64,000 bases of DNA, taken from the NCBI RefSeq assembly GCF_009882985.1, contig NZ_WTUZ01000010.1:806352-870351 (forward strand), in the 5' to 3' direction. The stretch is from Paenibacillus silvestris. GTDB lineage: Bacteria; Bacillota; Bacilli; Paenibacillales; NBRC-103111. Every line of letters begins with the position of its first letter. The stretch's first letter is position 1. Both the position numbers and the translations under genes were made by a program. The notes under the pieces are model-generated. The model saw only the letters and a program-made list of their open reading frames with translations, was not told the DNA's origin and ran no database searches. Positions 53,284 through 62,355 of this stretch are shown here, in pieces.

Positions 53284-54063
53284 CTAGGTGCGGGCTGGAA
53301 GCGGCAGCCAGTTAAGGACATTTTGAATTTTACGATCCCAGTAGCCCCACTCATGTTCTCCAGGCTCTTCCTCATAGGTCAAGTCTAGACCCAATTCCCT
53401 GCAATAATTACGGAAACGGATATTATCTTCATATAGGAAATCTTCCGTACCGCAGCACTGGAATAAGCTCGGCTTCGGCCCCTTGCTGGCATGCACCTGC
53501 TCTGCCAAATAGAACAAATCATTCTTACTACCTTTGATCGTCTTCACATCGTCATAAATCAACTTGAAATCATCTGGAAAGTTCAATGCTCTATGCGAAA
53601 TATCTACAGATCCAGACAAGCTGGCAGCGGCTGCAAACCGGTCCGGATGCGTAAGAGCCAGCTTCATCGCGCCATATCCACCCATGGACAAACCCGCAGC
53701 ATAATTCAATTCGCGCTCTTCTGCCAACGGGAAGAAGGATCTCGCAATTGCTGGTAATTCTTCGCTAATAAACGTCCAATACTTCGGACCTGCTGCCATA
53801 TCCGTATAAAAGCTGCGATTAACAGCCGGCATGACAACGGCAATCCCTAACTTGGCCGCATAGCGCTCGATGGACGTTCTCCGCATCCATATGGTGTGAT
53901 CGTCAGATAAGCCATGTAATAAGTAAAGCGTAGGATGCTTTGTAGTCCCATAGCTCGCTGAGGCCATCCCGATCTGATTTTGTGCCGGCTGCGGCAAGAT
54001 AACATACATAGAAGCTGAGACACCAAGGGAATCTGAATAAAAATGACAATCGATAAAAGCCAT
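53284..54063 (-). CDS. Esterase of the tributyrin esterase/esterase D fold (EstA-like)
   Basis: A 259-residue alpha/beta hydrolase. Seen: [20 protein letters not shown] (oxyanion loop), the nucleophile elbow [13 protein letters not shown] (Ser), and the late [14 protein letters not shown] with the catalytic His. This is the putative-esterase family (PF00756) with cytoplasmic acyl esterases such as EstA. No signal peptide is present. It lies after the transglutaminase operon beyond a terminator. Confidence 0.88.
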   Translation of the reverse strand: MAFIDCHFYSDSLGVSASMYVILPQPAQNQIGMASASYGTTKHPTLYLLHGLSDDHTIWMRRTSIERYAAKLGIAVVMPAVNRSFYTDMAAGPKYWTFISEELPAIARSFFPLAEERELNYAAGLSMGGYGAMKLALTHPDRFAAAASLSGSVDISHRALNFPDDFKLIYDDVKTIKGSKNDLFYLAEQVHASKGPKPSLFQCCGTEDFLYEDNIRFRNYCRELGLDLTYEEEPGEHEWGYWDRKIQNVLNWLPLPART

Positions 54064-54084
54064 TTGACAATGCTCCTCTCATAG

Positions 54085-54115
54085 GGAAAACCACCCCCCT
54101 GGAAGGGGGAGTGGC
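54085..54115 (-). terminator. Terminator after the transglutaminase gene
   Basis: On the minus strand CCACTCCCCC pairs with GGGGGGTGG around a short loop, followed by TTTTCCC. It lies just past the transglutaminase-like gene and before the esterase gene. Confidence 0.78.
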
Positions 54116-54124
54116 TCTCTTCAC

Positions 54125-56356
54125 CTATTTCATTTGTTCTTTCAATTTCGTAATCGATTGACTCACGGTTTGATAATCGGTTTCGGTAGAAACACTTTGG
54201 CTATATTTTGCTCGTTCAAACAGCTCTAGTACAGTTTCCAAATCTTTTTTCATCCACTTGCTTTGGCTTGACCACCTAGCAGTCGCTTCTCTCATCGTTT
54301 CATGCTCTAATCTTGTGTAGCCCTTACGCCTGCTCATCCGCAGAAGCTTCTCAAATTCCACAATAATTTTCTGATTAAAATTAACGGCTTTCAATTGCTT
54401 TCTGTGCATGCGCCATGTCCGCCAATAATTGCTTCTGAGGAAGAACACAGCACCAGCAGCAATCACAAGAGCTGCACCAGTTCCACCTAATGTCAACCAT
54501 AGCCAAGTAAAACTTGGAGCTTGCTCTGTTTCTTCAGGCACCGTAACCGGATCGCTCTCTGTCGAGAGATCAACTGGTGGAGGTGTCTCCTCAGGGAACA
54601 CATTCGGAAGCGCAAAACCGGAAGTAGGCTCAAAAGGAATCCAGCCGAACCCCTCAAAATACACTTCAACCCAGGAATGAGCATCGGAGTTCCGGACTGT
54701 ATAAGTGCCGGCAGCATCCGCATCGATGTCTTCACCCAGTTGACTCAAAATACCCAATTCACGCATCTGATCAGACTCTGGTGAGGTCCCTGATGAGTAC
54801 CCCTTAACCCAGCGGGTCGGAAGCCCGATTGAACGCGTAAGCACAGCCATGGATGTGGAATAATAATCACAGTATCCTTGTTTGATTTCAAACAAGAAAC
54901 GATCTACAAAGTCTTTGCTTTTCCCTTTGCTTTCGTCCGGGGTGTTCGTATACGGATAATGCTCCGATAAATAAGCCTCAATGAGCTTGGCCTTATCATA
55001 AGGATTTGTCGCTGATTTGGTGATATCGATCGCAAGTTGTTTGACGCGTTCCGGTAGATCCGCCGGTATTTGCAGATATTCCGCCCATTCCGGTTTATTC
55101 GTAAAGTCACTTTTGACCTCTCGCAACTGAGCTACATCCAAAATAGGCTCCTGAGTAATAATGGCATACTCTTTGGGGTAGTTCGTTCTGCCTGTGAAGC
55201 GCAGCTCAGACTGCCGAGGCGACCATAAAATTCGCTGGAACGGATTCTCACCTTGATTCACTTCCACCAGACGCTGGATGGCATACCCGCCGAAGAGAAC
55301 CGGAAAAACATCCTCTCTCTGCATAACAACGGTTTGTGTGACTTCCTGCGTTTTCAGAAGTGAGAGATCAAACCTTGGATCAAGAGGCAGTGGATTCAAA
55401 TTGACCCGATTCATTGGAAGCTTTTTCTCATTCGAACTAAGCTCCCATCCTTTTCCATTATACTGAGCTCTCGTCTCGCCACGGAAATAGCTGCGTTTGC
55501 TAGTCTCAACCGTCATGACAGGCGTATAGTCAAATTGAAATCCTCCGCCTAACCGACTGTCATCTCTGCTGTAGCCCGATGAAGTATCTGCGGTTGACGC
55601 CGTGACGCTTACCCCTTTTCCTAATAGAGGTACGGATTCTCCCCGACTGACTTTGTAAGCCGTATAAGGATCGGTTAAGACTGGTTCTACCGTAGGAGCC
55701 AATAACCCAACAAGCGTTATGACACCCACAATCAGCCCCACTGGAAGCAGAAGCGATGAAGGATAGTCAGTAATTGTCTCCCAAATAACAGGTGCCCGTT
55801 TCTTCAGTTTAGCGAAGTGACGAACCATCAGTAGTGAGAATCCGCAGAAAATAACCATCGCTACTTGCGGCCATAAGAAAATTGTGCTGAAAGAATCCCG
55901 TATTGCAAAGAACAAAATACTGACAGCGATGAGAACGAAAATCCGCAGCCTGGATTTCACTGACCACATGGCAAACAAATAAGTCAGCCAAGCTCCTAAG
56001 CTAAACCAAATATACGGCTCTAGCTGACCTGCGTTTAATGCGATCCAGCGGAGCGCGCCTTTCCAAGTCGTCACCTGCACAGCAACGAAATGGTAACCCA
56101 TCCCAATGACGTGAAGAGCGATAACCAAGCCAAACTGAATGAGAACGCGCCAGATGTGGCGAAGATGCGGGATCAGATACGTAACCGCGACTAGACTTAA
56201 TGTTCCTGTGGCAAAAACGACCGTTTCAGGGAGCCATAAGCCGTCTTCCTTCATGATCCAAATAATAAATTGATACAAATAAATGCCTGTAAGCAGCGCG
56301 CTAATGCGCTCTTCCCAGTCGGTGAAAACAATTCTTTTCCAGAATGAGCTAAGCAT
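54125..56356 (-). CDS. Transglutaminase-like membrane protein (TgpA family)
   Basis: A 743-residue protein. About six N-terminal membrane segments (residues 15-230) precede an extracytoplasmic region with the transglutaminase core: QGYCDYYSTSMAVLTRSIGL (Cys), NSDAHSWVEVYFEGFGWIPF (His) and EPTSGF. One more membrane segment follows near 630-650, then a cytoplasmic tail with a DUF4129-like helical region. It overlaps the DUF58 gene by 8 bases. The MoxR-DUF58-TgpA trio is widespread; its cell-envelope function is not established. Confidence 0.93.
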   Translation of the reverse strand: MLSSFWKRIVFTDWEERISALLTGIYLYQFIIWIMKEDGLWLPETVVFATGTLSLVAVTYLIPHLRHIWRVLIQFGLVIALHVIGMGYHFVAVQVTTWKGALRWIALNAGQLEPYIWFSLGAWLTYLFAMWSVKSRLRIFVLIAVSILFFAIRDSFSTIFLWPQVAMVIFCGFSLLMVRHFAKLKKRAPVIWETITDYPSSLLLPVGLIVGVITLVGLLAPTVEPVLTDPYTAYKVSRGESVPLLGKGVSVTASTADTSSGYSRDDSRLGGGFQFDYTPVMTVETSKRSYFRGETRAQYNGKGWELSSNEKKLPMNRVNLNPLPLDPRFDLSLLKTQEVTQTVVMQREDVFPVLFGGYAIQRLVEVNQGENPFQRILWSPRQSELRFTGRTNYPKEYAIITQEPILDVAQLREVKSDFTNKPEWAEYLQIPADLPERVKQLAIDITKSATNPYDKAKLIEAYLSEHYPYTNTPDESKGKSKDFVDRFLFEIKQGYCDYYSTSMAVLTRSIGLPTRWVKGYSSGTSPESDQMRELGILSQLGEDIDADAAGTYTVRNSDAHSWVEVYFEGFGWIPFEPTSGFALPNVFPEETPPPVDLSTESDPVTVPEETEQAPSFTWLWLTLGGTGAALVIAAGAVFFLRSNYWRTWRMHRKQLKAVNFNQKIIVEFEKLLRMSRRKGYTRLEHETMREATARWSSQSKWMKKDLETVLELFERAKYSQSVSTETDYQTVSQSITKLKEQMK

Positions 56357-57635
56357 ATCGTTTCGCCCCTCCCAATAGGTTAGGCAAATCCGTTAATTGA
56401 CTTACCTCATACCCCATGTAACCTTGTGAGCGAATCGCCTTTATCCAATCGTCCTTTGCACTTTCCTGAACCGCACCCTGCAGTTTGAACGCATGTGAAG
56501 GCTCAGCATGAATCCACATATGACAAGGATTCATTTGGAGATGCTCGAGCTGCGTCAGCACCTGCATCATGACAGAACCCTTTTGCGGGGAAATAAGTAC
56601 AAAGAAACAGCCAGCGGGCAGCTCCCGCGCATGTTCTTTTAATATTTGCTGCAAAGAGTGAAAGCCATCAGCTTCAACCCCAACCAAATGCTTTAGAATA
56701 TGCTTGTGGTGATTTTGGCTTTGTTTCGGTTCAAAATAGGTGGATTCTTTCCCAATCGAAAGCAATCCCAGCGCCAAATCGCGGCCGGCTCCATAGCGGA
56801 ACAAGGATGCTGCCACAGAGACAGCTAGTTCAAATTCAGCAGCGTCACCATAAGCACGAGCTGATCTGTCCAATAAAATGATCGTTTTGGGCAGTGACTC
56901 CCGCTCGAACTCCTTAGACTTCCAAGTCCCTGTCTTCGCTGTTGCATTCCAGTGAATACGGGATAAGCGATCACCGTAAATATATTCACGGACACCGTTG
57001 ATTTGCGTCGTTTCCCGGTGCGCTCTGGTCGTCGTGGAATGATGCTGCATGCCTTTGAGCATTTGATGGAATTGCGCCCATTCCCGAATCGCAACGGTTT
57101 GTGGATACACCGTAATCGATTGCTGCAGTTCCAAGCGTCCTTTGTGCTGGAAGAAGCCAAAAATATCCTCAGTGAGACATTCCGTATCACCAAAGCGGTA
57201 GTATCCCCTTCTCAGCGGAGGTGTGCTGTACAACAGTTCCCCTCGCCGCTTCCAATCCGGAATCAGCGAAGCTTCGAAGATGGTTTCTTCGCCGCTCTGA
57301 CGGATGAACTGATCTTTAATGATCATATAAGGAATCGGCCAAAAACCAGGAATTTGTACGCCAATGCCGATTTGCAGCGATTGACCTGCTTCAAGCTGCG
57401 CGTCCTGCCCTGGAAGGGAGAGCTTGCGTGTACCTTGAGCGCGCCTGATTCCGCTCCAGTTGCCTGAGAGTAAATAGATCGACAACAGGGTGATGATAAT
57501 AAAAAGCATGGAGGCGAGCTTGCCCCCTTGAAATAACATGAAGAATAAGCTAGCCGTGAAGCAGGAGATCAGTAGCCATAAAGGAGCCGGAAACCGGGGG
57601 CGTTCCCCGAATCGTTTGAATACCGGTCGAGTCAT
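56349..57635 (-). CDS. DUF58 (VWA-like) protein
   Basis: A 428-residue protein with two membrane segments near the N-terminus (residues about 22-60, LWLLISCFTASLFFMLFQGG). It has the DUF58 signature GVREYIYGDRLSRIHWNATA followed by KTGTWKSKEFE and a VWA-like domain (TIILLDRSARAYGD, where the MIDAS-type DxSxS is DRSAR). The ATG at 57635 gives a normal N-terminus; it starts 5 bases after the MoxR stop codon. It is a partner of the MoxR ATPase and the transglutaminase. Confidence 0.92.
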   Translation of the reverse strand: MTRPVFKRFGERPRFPAPLWLLISCFTASLFFMLFQGGKLASMLFIIITLLSIYLLSGNWSGIRRAQGTRKLSLPGQDAQLEAGQSLQIGIGVQIPGFWPIPYMIIKDQFIRQSGEETIFEASLIPDWKRRGELLYSTPPLRRGYYRFGDTECLTEDIFGFFQHKGRLELQQSITVYPQTVAIREWAQFHQMLKGMQHHSTTTRAHRETTQINGVREYIYGDRLSRIHWNATAKTGTWKSKEFERESLPKTIILLDRSARAYGDAAEFELAVSVAASLFRYGAGRDLALGLLSIGKESTYFEPKQSQNHHKHILKHLVGVEADGFHSLQQILKEHARELPAGCFFVLISPQKGSVMMQVLTQLEHLQMNPCHMWIHAEPSHAFKLQGAVQESAKDDWIKAIRSQGYMGYEVSQLTDLPNLLGGAKRYA

Positions 57636-57639
57636 AGGC

Positions 57640-58599
57640 TCACTTCTCCAATCGAACTGGCACGCGGACCTGCTCAAAAATCGAACCGAGCACGGAGTTA
57701 ACGGTAGCTCCATCCATGCGGGCTTCGGAATGAAGAATCATGCGATGGCCGAGCACAAAAGGCGCAAGGTACTTGATGTCATCAGGAATGACATACTCTC
57801 TGCCTTTCAGGAACGCATATGCCTTGGAAGCTAGTACAAGTGAAAGCGTAGCACGCGGACTTGCACCTAGAAATACAGCCTGATGCTCGCGCGTTTTTCT
57901 GGTAATATTGACTAAATAATCCGAGACCGCTTCATCCATATGTACATTACGAGCTTGCTCCTGTGCTGCTAATACTTCGGTCGTATCCATCACGGCATGC
58001 AAGGCTTCCATCGGATGTGCTTTGCTCTGGGACGCAATCATCTGTTTCTCAGCAGCTTCACTCGGATAACCTAAGCTTAGCTTAATCATAAAGCGGTCAA
58101 GCTGCGCTTCCGGCAGGATGTATGTGCCTTCGAAATCAATGGGATTTTGGGTGGCCAGCATGAGAAAAGGAGATGGCAGCTCATGGATATCGCCGTCTAC
58201 CGTAATATGCTGCTCTTCCATCGCTTCCAGCAGAGCCGACTGTGTTTTGGTCGTTGCGCGATTAATTTCATCGACTAGTAAAATATTCGTCATAATCGGT
58301 CCTGAACGAAACAGGAACTTCTCTTCTTTGGGATGATATATGGAAACACCGGTAATGTCGGAAGGCAATAAATCGGGATTACACTGAATGCGACGGAATT
58401 GGCCGTCAATGGAACGGGCGAGAGCTTTGATCAGCACGGTCTTGCCCGTACCAGGTACATCTTCGAGCAACACATGACCGCCGGCCAGCATTGCAGTCAA
58501 AAGTAATTCAATCTCAGCGCTCTTGCCGAGAATGCATGATTCTAAATTCGTCTTCAGTCTTGTTAAAACTTCTACATGATGATGGGTGGCAGTTTCCAT
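57640..58599 (-). CDS. MoxR-family AAA+ ATPase
   Basis: A 319-residue AAA+ ATPase. Walker A is EDVPGTGKTVLIKALA, Walker B NILLVDEINRA, sensor 1 LATQNPIDFEGTY, and the arginine-finger region LPEAQLDRFMIKL. The sensor-2 region contains GASPRATLSLVLASKAYAFL. The family acts as a chaperone for VWA-domain partners. It is first in the MoxR-DUF58-TgpA operon; its upstream region carries a short tandem repeat. Confidence 0.95.
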   Translation of the reverse strand: METATHHHVEVLTRLKTNLESCILGKSAEIELLLTAMLAGGHVLLEDVPGTGKTVLIKALARSIDGQFRRIQCNPDLLPSDITGVSIYHPKEEKFLFRSGPIMTNILLVDEINRATTKTQSALLEAMEEQHITVDGDIHELPSPFLMLATQNPIDFEGTYILPEAQLDRFMIKLSLGYPSEAAEKQMIASQSKAHPMEALHAVMDTTEVLAAQEQARNVHMDEAVSDYLVNITRKTREHQAVFLGASPRATLSLVLASKAYAFLKGREYVIPDDIKYLAPFVLGHRMILHSEARMDGATVNSVLGSIFEQVRVPVRLEK

Positions 58600-58614
58600 G
58601 ACTTAATCCTCCTT

Positions 58615-58741
58615 AGAGTTTTCATAAGAAAACTTACTTCGTAAGCACTGCTGAGTTTTCGTAAGAAAACTTACTTCGTAAGCGCTGATGGTTATCACTA
58701 GAATACTTACGTTGTAAGCATGAGCTTAGTTTTCGTAAGCG
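58615..58741. repeat. Short tandem repeat array upstream of moxR
   Basis: About three and a half copies of a unit of roughly 36 bases. Copies 1 (58615-58650) and 2 (58651-58687) are nearly identical and contain gttttc.taagaaaacttac followed by ttcgtaag. Copy 3 (58688-58722) is degenerate and copy 4 is partial. Each unit contains the small palindrome CTTAC-ttc-GTAAG. There are no spacers, so this is not CRISPR. It lies within 20-140 bases of the moxR start and could affect its expression. Confidence 0.75.
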
Positions 58742-59078
58742 TTTGCTGCATTGCATTAAAACCTCATCTTATCACGACCGTCAGGCAAAAAATCGCCAAA
58801 AAGACCGTAATTCTTAAAATAGAAGAGAAAAGTGCGTAAATCCAGTTTACAGCAAAGTTTTTCGTCCGTATACTTGTAATTCCTCTAAATTTATTTGTTA
58901 AAATTACCCATGTGGATTTGGCGACTTTATTAGGGTTTGAGCGGAGTTTGAGAAAGGAAAAAAGTGGGTATCTTTTGATTGGTTGAACAGTATGCGCAGG
59001 CGAGGCGGGGAATGTTGTTGCGGGCGCCGCGAGTTTGGTTAGCGGAGTGTAGACGGATGTCTTGTGCCATACAGATCT

Positions 59079-59256
59079 TGCAAAAAGTGCAGCTAAATTT
59101 GGCGAAAGTCTCTGATTTGGACTTATCTCCTGCAAAAAGTGCAGCTAAATGGATGATTTTTGCGTATGTCGGGTAAAAAGCCATGAATAACATGTACTTT
59201 TTACATGTTTATCGTAGAAACGGCAAAAGTGAGATCATTTGCTGTACTTTTTGCAG
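59079..59256. repeat. TGCAAAAAGTGCA-type intergenic repeats
   Basis: The 20-base element tgcaaaaagtgcagctaaat occurs exactly at 59079-59098 and 59131-59150. An inverted relative, ctgtactttttgcag, lies at 59242-59256, and a diverged relative, acatgtactttttacatgt, near 59190. Each is a near-palindrome around an A5/T5 core. The spacing of the two exact copies is 52 bases. Function unknown; such elements may be dispersed elsewhere in the genome. Confidence 0.65.
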
Positions 59257-59310
59257 TTTGTGGGGCTGGGGTCGGACGGGACACCACATCAGCACTTTGA
59301 CTGGGCAATT

Positions 59311-59358
59311 GAAAAAGGAGCTAAGCGGTTTGAATGCGCTTAGCTCCTTGGCTTTTTT
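59311..59358. terminator. Bidirectional terminator after spoVAE
   Basis: AGGAGCTAAGCG pairs perfectly with CGCTTAGCTCCT around a short loop, with AAAAA/TTTTT on one side and GGCTTTTTT on the other. On the minus strand it closes the spoVA operon. Confidence 0.85.
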
Positions 59359-59433
59359 CGAGGGAAATCCTGTTCCTATCTCTGGAATCCAATATGGATT
59401 AAGTGCCCAGGCGCTCCCTCTTGGAAGATCTTA

Positions 59434-59784
59434 TTATCCCTTTGGCTTAACAAACACAGCGGCAATAAACGAGAAAATAATCGCTGCCGAGACACCCGCG
59501 CTGGTTACTTTGAAAATCCCGGTTATAATCCCAATGTAGCCATCCTTATGCAGCTCCTCTAGCGCCCCATGGACCAAGGCGTTACCGAAGCTGGTGATCG
59601 GCACGGTCGCTCCCGCCCCCGCAAATTCAATGAATGGATCATACAAATTGCAACCATCTGCGATAGCACCAAGAACGACAAGGGTACTCATCGTATGTGC
59701 CGGCGTCAGCTTCCCAACATCCATCAGGAGCTGACCGAAGACACAGATAGCGCCGCCAATGACAAAAGCCCAAAAAAAGTTCAT
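59434..59784 (-). CDS. spoVAE: Stage V sporulation protein AE (SpoVAEb type)
   Basis: A 116-residue membrane protein with about three to four membrane segments and the conserved blocks [40 protein letters not shown] and [20 protein letters not shown]. It is part of the spore inner-membrane channel for dipicolinic acid. The ATG overlaps the spoVAD stop codon (ATGA) and has GGAGGG upstream. Confidence 0.95.
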   Translation of the reverse strand: MNFFWAFVIGGAICVFGQLLMDVGKLTPAHTMSTLVVLGAIADGCNLYDPFIEFAGAGATVPITSFGNALVHGALEELHKDGYIGIITGIFKVTSAGVSAAIIFSFIAAVFVKPKG

Positions 59785-60800
59785 GCGTACAACCCTCCAG
59801 ACTCAATAGAAACTGCATGCGCGATACACGGGATGCTTTCTCCTTGCTGGAAGGAGAGCGGAGACAACAATGCGCCTGTGGCAACAACAAGGATGCGTTT
59901 CAGCTCCCCTTTCTTCATACGCTTGAGGAGATGCCCATATGTGACGGTTGCTGAGCAGCCGCAGCCGCTGCCACCTGCTTGCACATTCTGCTTGTCCCGC
60001 TGATAGATCATTAAGCCGCAATCATCATACGTCGTTTGTTCAATCGGAACCTTGTGCTTCTCAAAAAGTTCACGTGCAATCTCGGAACCGACCGCAGCAA
60101 GATCCCCGGTTACGATGAGATCGTAATACCCCGGCTCACGGCCCAAATCGCGAAAGTGAGCCTGAATGGTATCCACCGCAGCCGGAGCCATCGCTGCGCC
60201 CATATTGAAAGGGTCCGTGATTCCCATATCCACAACCCTGCCGATCGTTGCCGAAGTGATGACGGGGCCATCCCCCGTCTTCCCAAGCACCGCCACCCCA
60301 GCGCCAGTCACGGTGTACTGCGCTGTCGGCGGCTTCTGCGATCCGTATTCTGTCGGATAGCGGAACTGCTTCTCCACCGTGCAGTTGTGGCTGCAGGTGC
60401 CTGCCATGGCATAATTGGCGGCGCCAGAGTCGAGCAGCTGCGCGGCGAGCGCAAGCCCTTCCATCGACGTCGAGCAAGCGCCGAAGATGCCAAGATACGG
60501 CATGCCCAGCGTGCGTGCCGCGAACGTATTGGAGATGATCTGATTCATCAGATCGCCTCCAATATAGAACTGAATTTGGCCGCCCGTGAGTCCGGCATTA
60601 TCGAGCGCATGCTGCGCGGCTTCCTCAAGCAGCGCCTTCTCTGCTTTCTCCCACGTCTTCTGGCCGACGGTCAGATCGCCATGCACGATGTCAAAATCCT
60701 CAGCAAGGGGGCCTTCGCCTTCATCAGGCCCAACGACTGTCCCTGTTGACAGAATCACAGGACGGTTCTCGAATACCCAGCTTTGATGCCCTTTCAGCAT
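59781..60800 (-). CDS. spoVAD: Stage V sporulation protein AD
   Basis: A 339-residue protein with a thiolase-like (KASIII) fold that binds dipicolinic acid in the SpoVA channel. Seen: [20 protein letters not shown] near the start, [40 protein letters not shown] (thiolase-type Cys), and [17 protein letters not shown]. The ATG at 60800 starts 4 bases after the spoVAC stop, with GGTGGGGG upstream; five extra codons upstream would run into spoVAC. The middle of the gene is visibly GC-rich. Confidence 0.95.
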   Translation of the reverse strand: MLKGHQSWVFENRPVILSTGTVVGPDEGEGPLAEDFDIVHGDLTVGQKTWEKAEKALLEEAAQHALDNAGLTGGQIQFYIGGDLMNQIISNTFAARTLGMPYLGIFGACSTSMEGLALAAQLLDSGAANYAMAGTCSHNCTVEKQFRYPTEYGSQKPPTAQYTVTGAGVAVLGKTGDGPVITSATIGRVVDMGITDPFNMGAAMAPAAVDTIQAHFRDLGREPGYYDLIVTGDLAAVGSEIARELFEKHKVPIEQTTYDDCGLMIYQRDKQNVQAGGSGCGCSATVTYGHLLKRMKKGELKRILVVATGALLSPLSFQQGESIPCIAHAVSIESGGLYA

Positions 60801-60804
60801 ATAA

Positions 60805-61278
60805 TCAACCCCCACCCATTATGATTAGATGCAAGAGGCCCACAATGAAAGCAGCCACGGTGCCAAAAACAATGACAGAACCCGCTAGTTTAAACATGTT
60901 TCCGCCTACACCGAGAACCAGTCCCTCAGCACGGTGCTCAATCGCAGCCGAACAAAGGGAATTCGCGAACCCTGTAACAGGAACAGCACTGCCCGCGCCA
61001 GCCCACTGAGCGATTTTATCGTAGATGCCGAAGCTTGTAAGAATGACTGAAATAATAATCAGGACAGCCACCGTCGGGTTGCCAGCTGTTTTTTCTGTAA
61101 ACCCAAACCAACTGATAAACATTTGCATAAAGCATTCGCCAATTAAACAAATCGTGCCGCCAACTAAAAAAGCTCTCCAGCAATTTTTCAAAACAGGTCT
61201 CTTGGGCTCTATTCGTTTGGCTAATTCCTGATATTCCTGTTGGGTCATTGTTAGATTTTTCTTCTTATTGTTGGCCAT
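60805..61278 (-). CDS. spoVAC: Stage V sporulation protein AC
   Basis: A 157-residue membrane protein, the mechanosensitive channel component of SpoVA. It starts with a charged tail, then LKNCWRAFLVGGTICLIGEC and WAGAGSAVPVTGFANSLCSA, the same fold as SpoVAE. A glycine-rich end (LLHLIIMGGG) follows. It sits between the DUF421 gene and spoVAD in one operon. Confidence 0.95.
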   Translation of the reverse strand: MANNKKKNLTMTQQEYQELAKRIEPKRPVLKNCWRAFLVGGTICLIGECFMQMFISWFGFTEKTAGNPTVAVLIIISVILTSFGIYDKIAQWAGAGSAVPVTGFANSLCSAAIEHRAEGLVLGVGGNMFKLAGSVIVFGTVAAFIVGLLHLIIMGGG

Positions 61279-61296
61279 ACTTTCCCTCCTGCTTAA

Positions 61297-62157
61297 TTAG
61301 GATCTTAACAGGGTATGAAGATCCTGAATGACCTTCGTCATCATCACGGAACAATCTTGATACATCTTTTTGGCATCAGGATGGTTCGTTGTTAAGGAAT
61401 ACAGCTCCAGATCCGCTTCGCATTTCTTCAGAGTTGCTAGAAGAGCTGGTCTTTCGCTCGGCTGAGGCACTTGCAGCTTGTCATCATAGAGATCAACGGT
61501 GAATTCCCCATTGGTGTCCACTTGGCCAAGAAACACATTTTCTTTCGTTACTCCTAGCTTATCCAGTTCCGTTTGCAGCCATCCCATTCCTTTGCCTGCT
61601 GCAGCCAAGGGCTCCTTTTGGATCACACCATCCATAATGACCGTCTGGGTCGGTTTTTCTGTTCCGAGCTTCATCCCTAGATGTTTGGGCGTCAGAGGCT
61701 GCATCTCACTTTTGAGCAAAACACTCAGATCACCGCTGGATTCGAGCATCGCAAACTCCACATCCGCCAGCCGGAATACACTTTTTGTCCGGAGCTGCTC
61801 GAGAAGCTCGTCCCCTGTATATCTTTCTTTTTTCAAATTATCCTCAAGAACCTTCCCATCTTTGATGAGCACTGTGCCTTTGCCCTCAAACCACATGCGC
61901 AGCGTTTTGCTCTTGAGTGTCAGCAGCTCCAATATAAAAGGCACAAGACACCATACTAATATGGCGATAATCCCATGCATGAAGTTGCTTTCTACATCTG
62001 TTGAAATGACACCCGCCAAGTCACCAAGCGTGATTCCAATCACATATTCGAAGAAAGTCAACTGAGATATTTGTTTTTTCCCAAGGATTCGTGTCAGTAC
62101 AAACAAAATAACTAGCGCGCTGAACGCTCTAATAATGATATGTACCCAATCTGCCAT
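61297..62157 (-). CDS. DUF421 (YetF-like) membrane protein with fused C-terminal DUF1657-like domain
   Basis: A 286-residue protein. Three membrane segments lie in residues 5-80 (FSALVILFVLTRILGKKQIS, then ITLGDLAGVIS). The DUF421 cytoplasmic domain includes TLRMWFEGKGTVLIKDGKVL and LLEQLRTKSVFRLADVEFAM. The last 60 residues (LLATLKKCEADLELYSLTTN, then a helical end) resemble the stand-alone DUF1657 protein encoded next door. The ATG at 62157 has GAGGGG about 10 bases upstream. DUF421 and DUF1657 genes accompany spoVAC-AD-AEb in the spoVA-2mob clusters tied to spore heat resistance. It is first gene of this operon. Confidence 0.85.
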   Translation of the reverse strand: MADWVHIIIRAFSALVILFVLTRILGKKQISQLTFFEYVIGITLGDLAGVISTDVESNFMHGIIAILVWCLVPFILELLTLKSKTLRMWFEGKGTVLIKDGKVLEDNLKKERYTGDELLEQLRTKSVFRLADVEFAMLESSGDLSVLLKSEMQPLTPKHLGMKLGTEKPTQTVIMDGVIQKEPLAAAGKGMGWLQTELDKLGVTKENVFLGQVDTNGEFTVDLYDDKLQVPQPSERPALLATLKKCEADLELYSLTTNHPDAKKMYQDCSVMMTKVIQDLHTLLRS

Positions 62158-62197
62158 GGGCCTGTTCCCCTCTCCTTCGTAGTGCTCCAAACAAAGT

Positions 62198-62227
62198 CAT
62201 TATGTGCAAAATAAGCGAGTGCTATCA
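62198..62227 (-). promoter_or_regulatory. Candidate forespore (sigma-G type) promoter of the spoVA operon
   Basis: On the minus strand TGATA and CATAATG stand 18 bases apart, near the GMATR-N18-CATNNTA consensus, with the -10 ending about 41 bases before the DUF421 start. The spoVA operon is sigma-G controlled in B. subtilis. Confidence 0.4.
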
Positions 62228-62253
62228 TTGAATTGGTTTGTATTTAATTGTCA

Positions 62254-62283
62254 ATTATGAGAAAGAAGAGACAGGGCATATTA
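62254..62283 (+). promoter_or_regulatory. Possible forespore -10 element for the DUF1657 gene
   Basis: CATATTA at 62277-62283 matches the sigma-G -10 pattern. The -35 at 18 bases (ATTAT) is poor, so only the -10 is supportable. Confidence 0.3.
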
Positions 62284-62355
62284 ATGATCGCAAACAAGTG
62301 AAATCATGATGTTCTCTTGGGTTGCAATCCAAATTCAAATGAAGAGGTGTCTACC

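Larger units (their letters stand above)
58742..59433. other. Intergenic region between moxR and spoVAE
   Basis: No convincing coding frame is seen. The region holds the TGCAAAAAGTGCA repeats and a terminator, listed separately. Open frames here are short, overlap the repeats and resemble no family I recognise. Confidence 0.5.

Noticed and set aside
58615-58741. Repeats of about 36 bases resembling a small CRISPR array
   Set aside because: Units abut directly with no unique spacers, copies decay quickly, and no cas genes are near.
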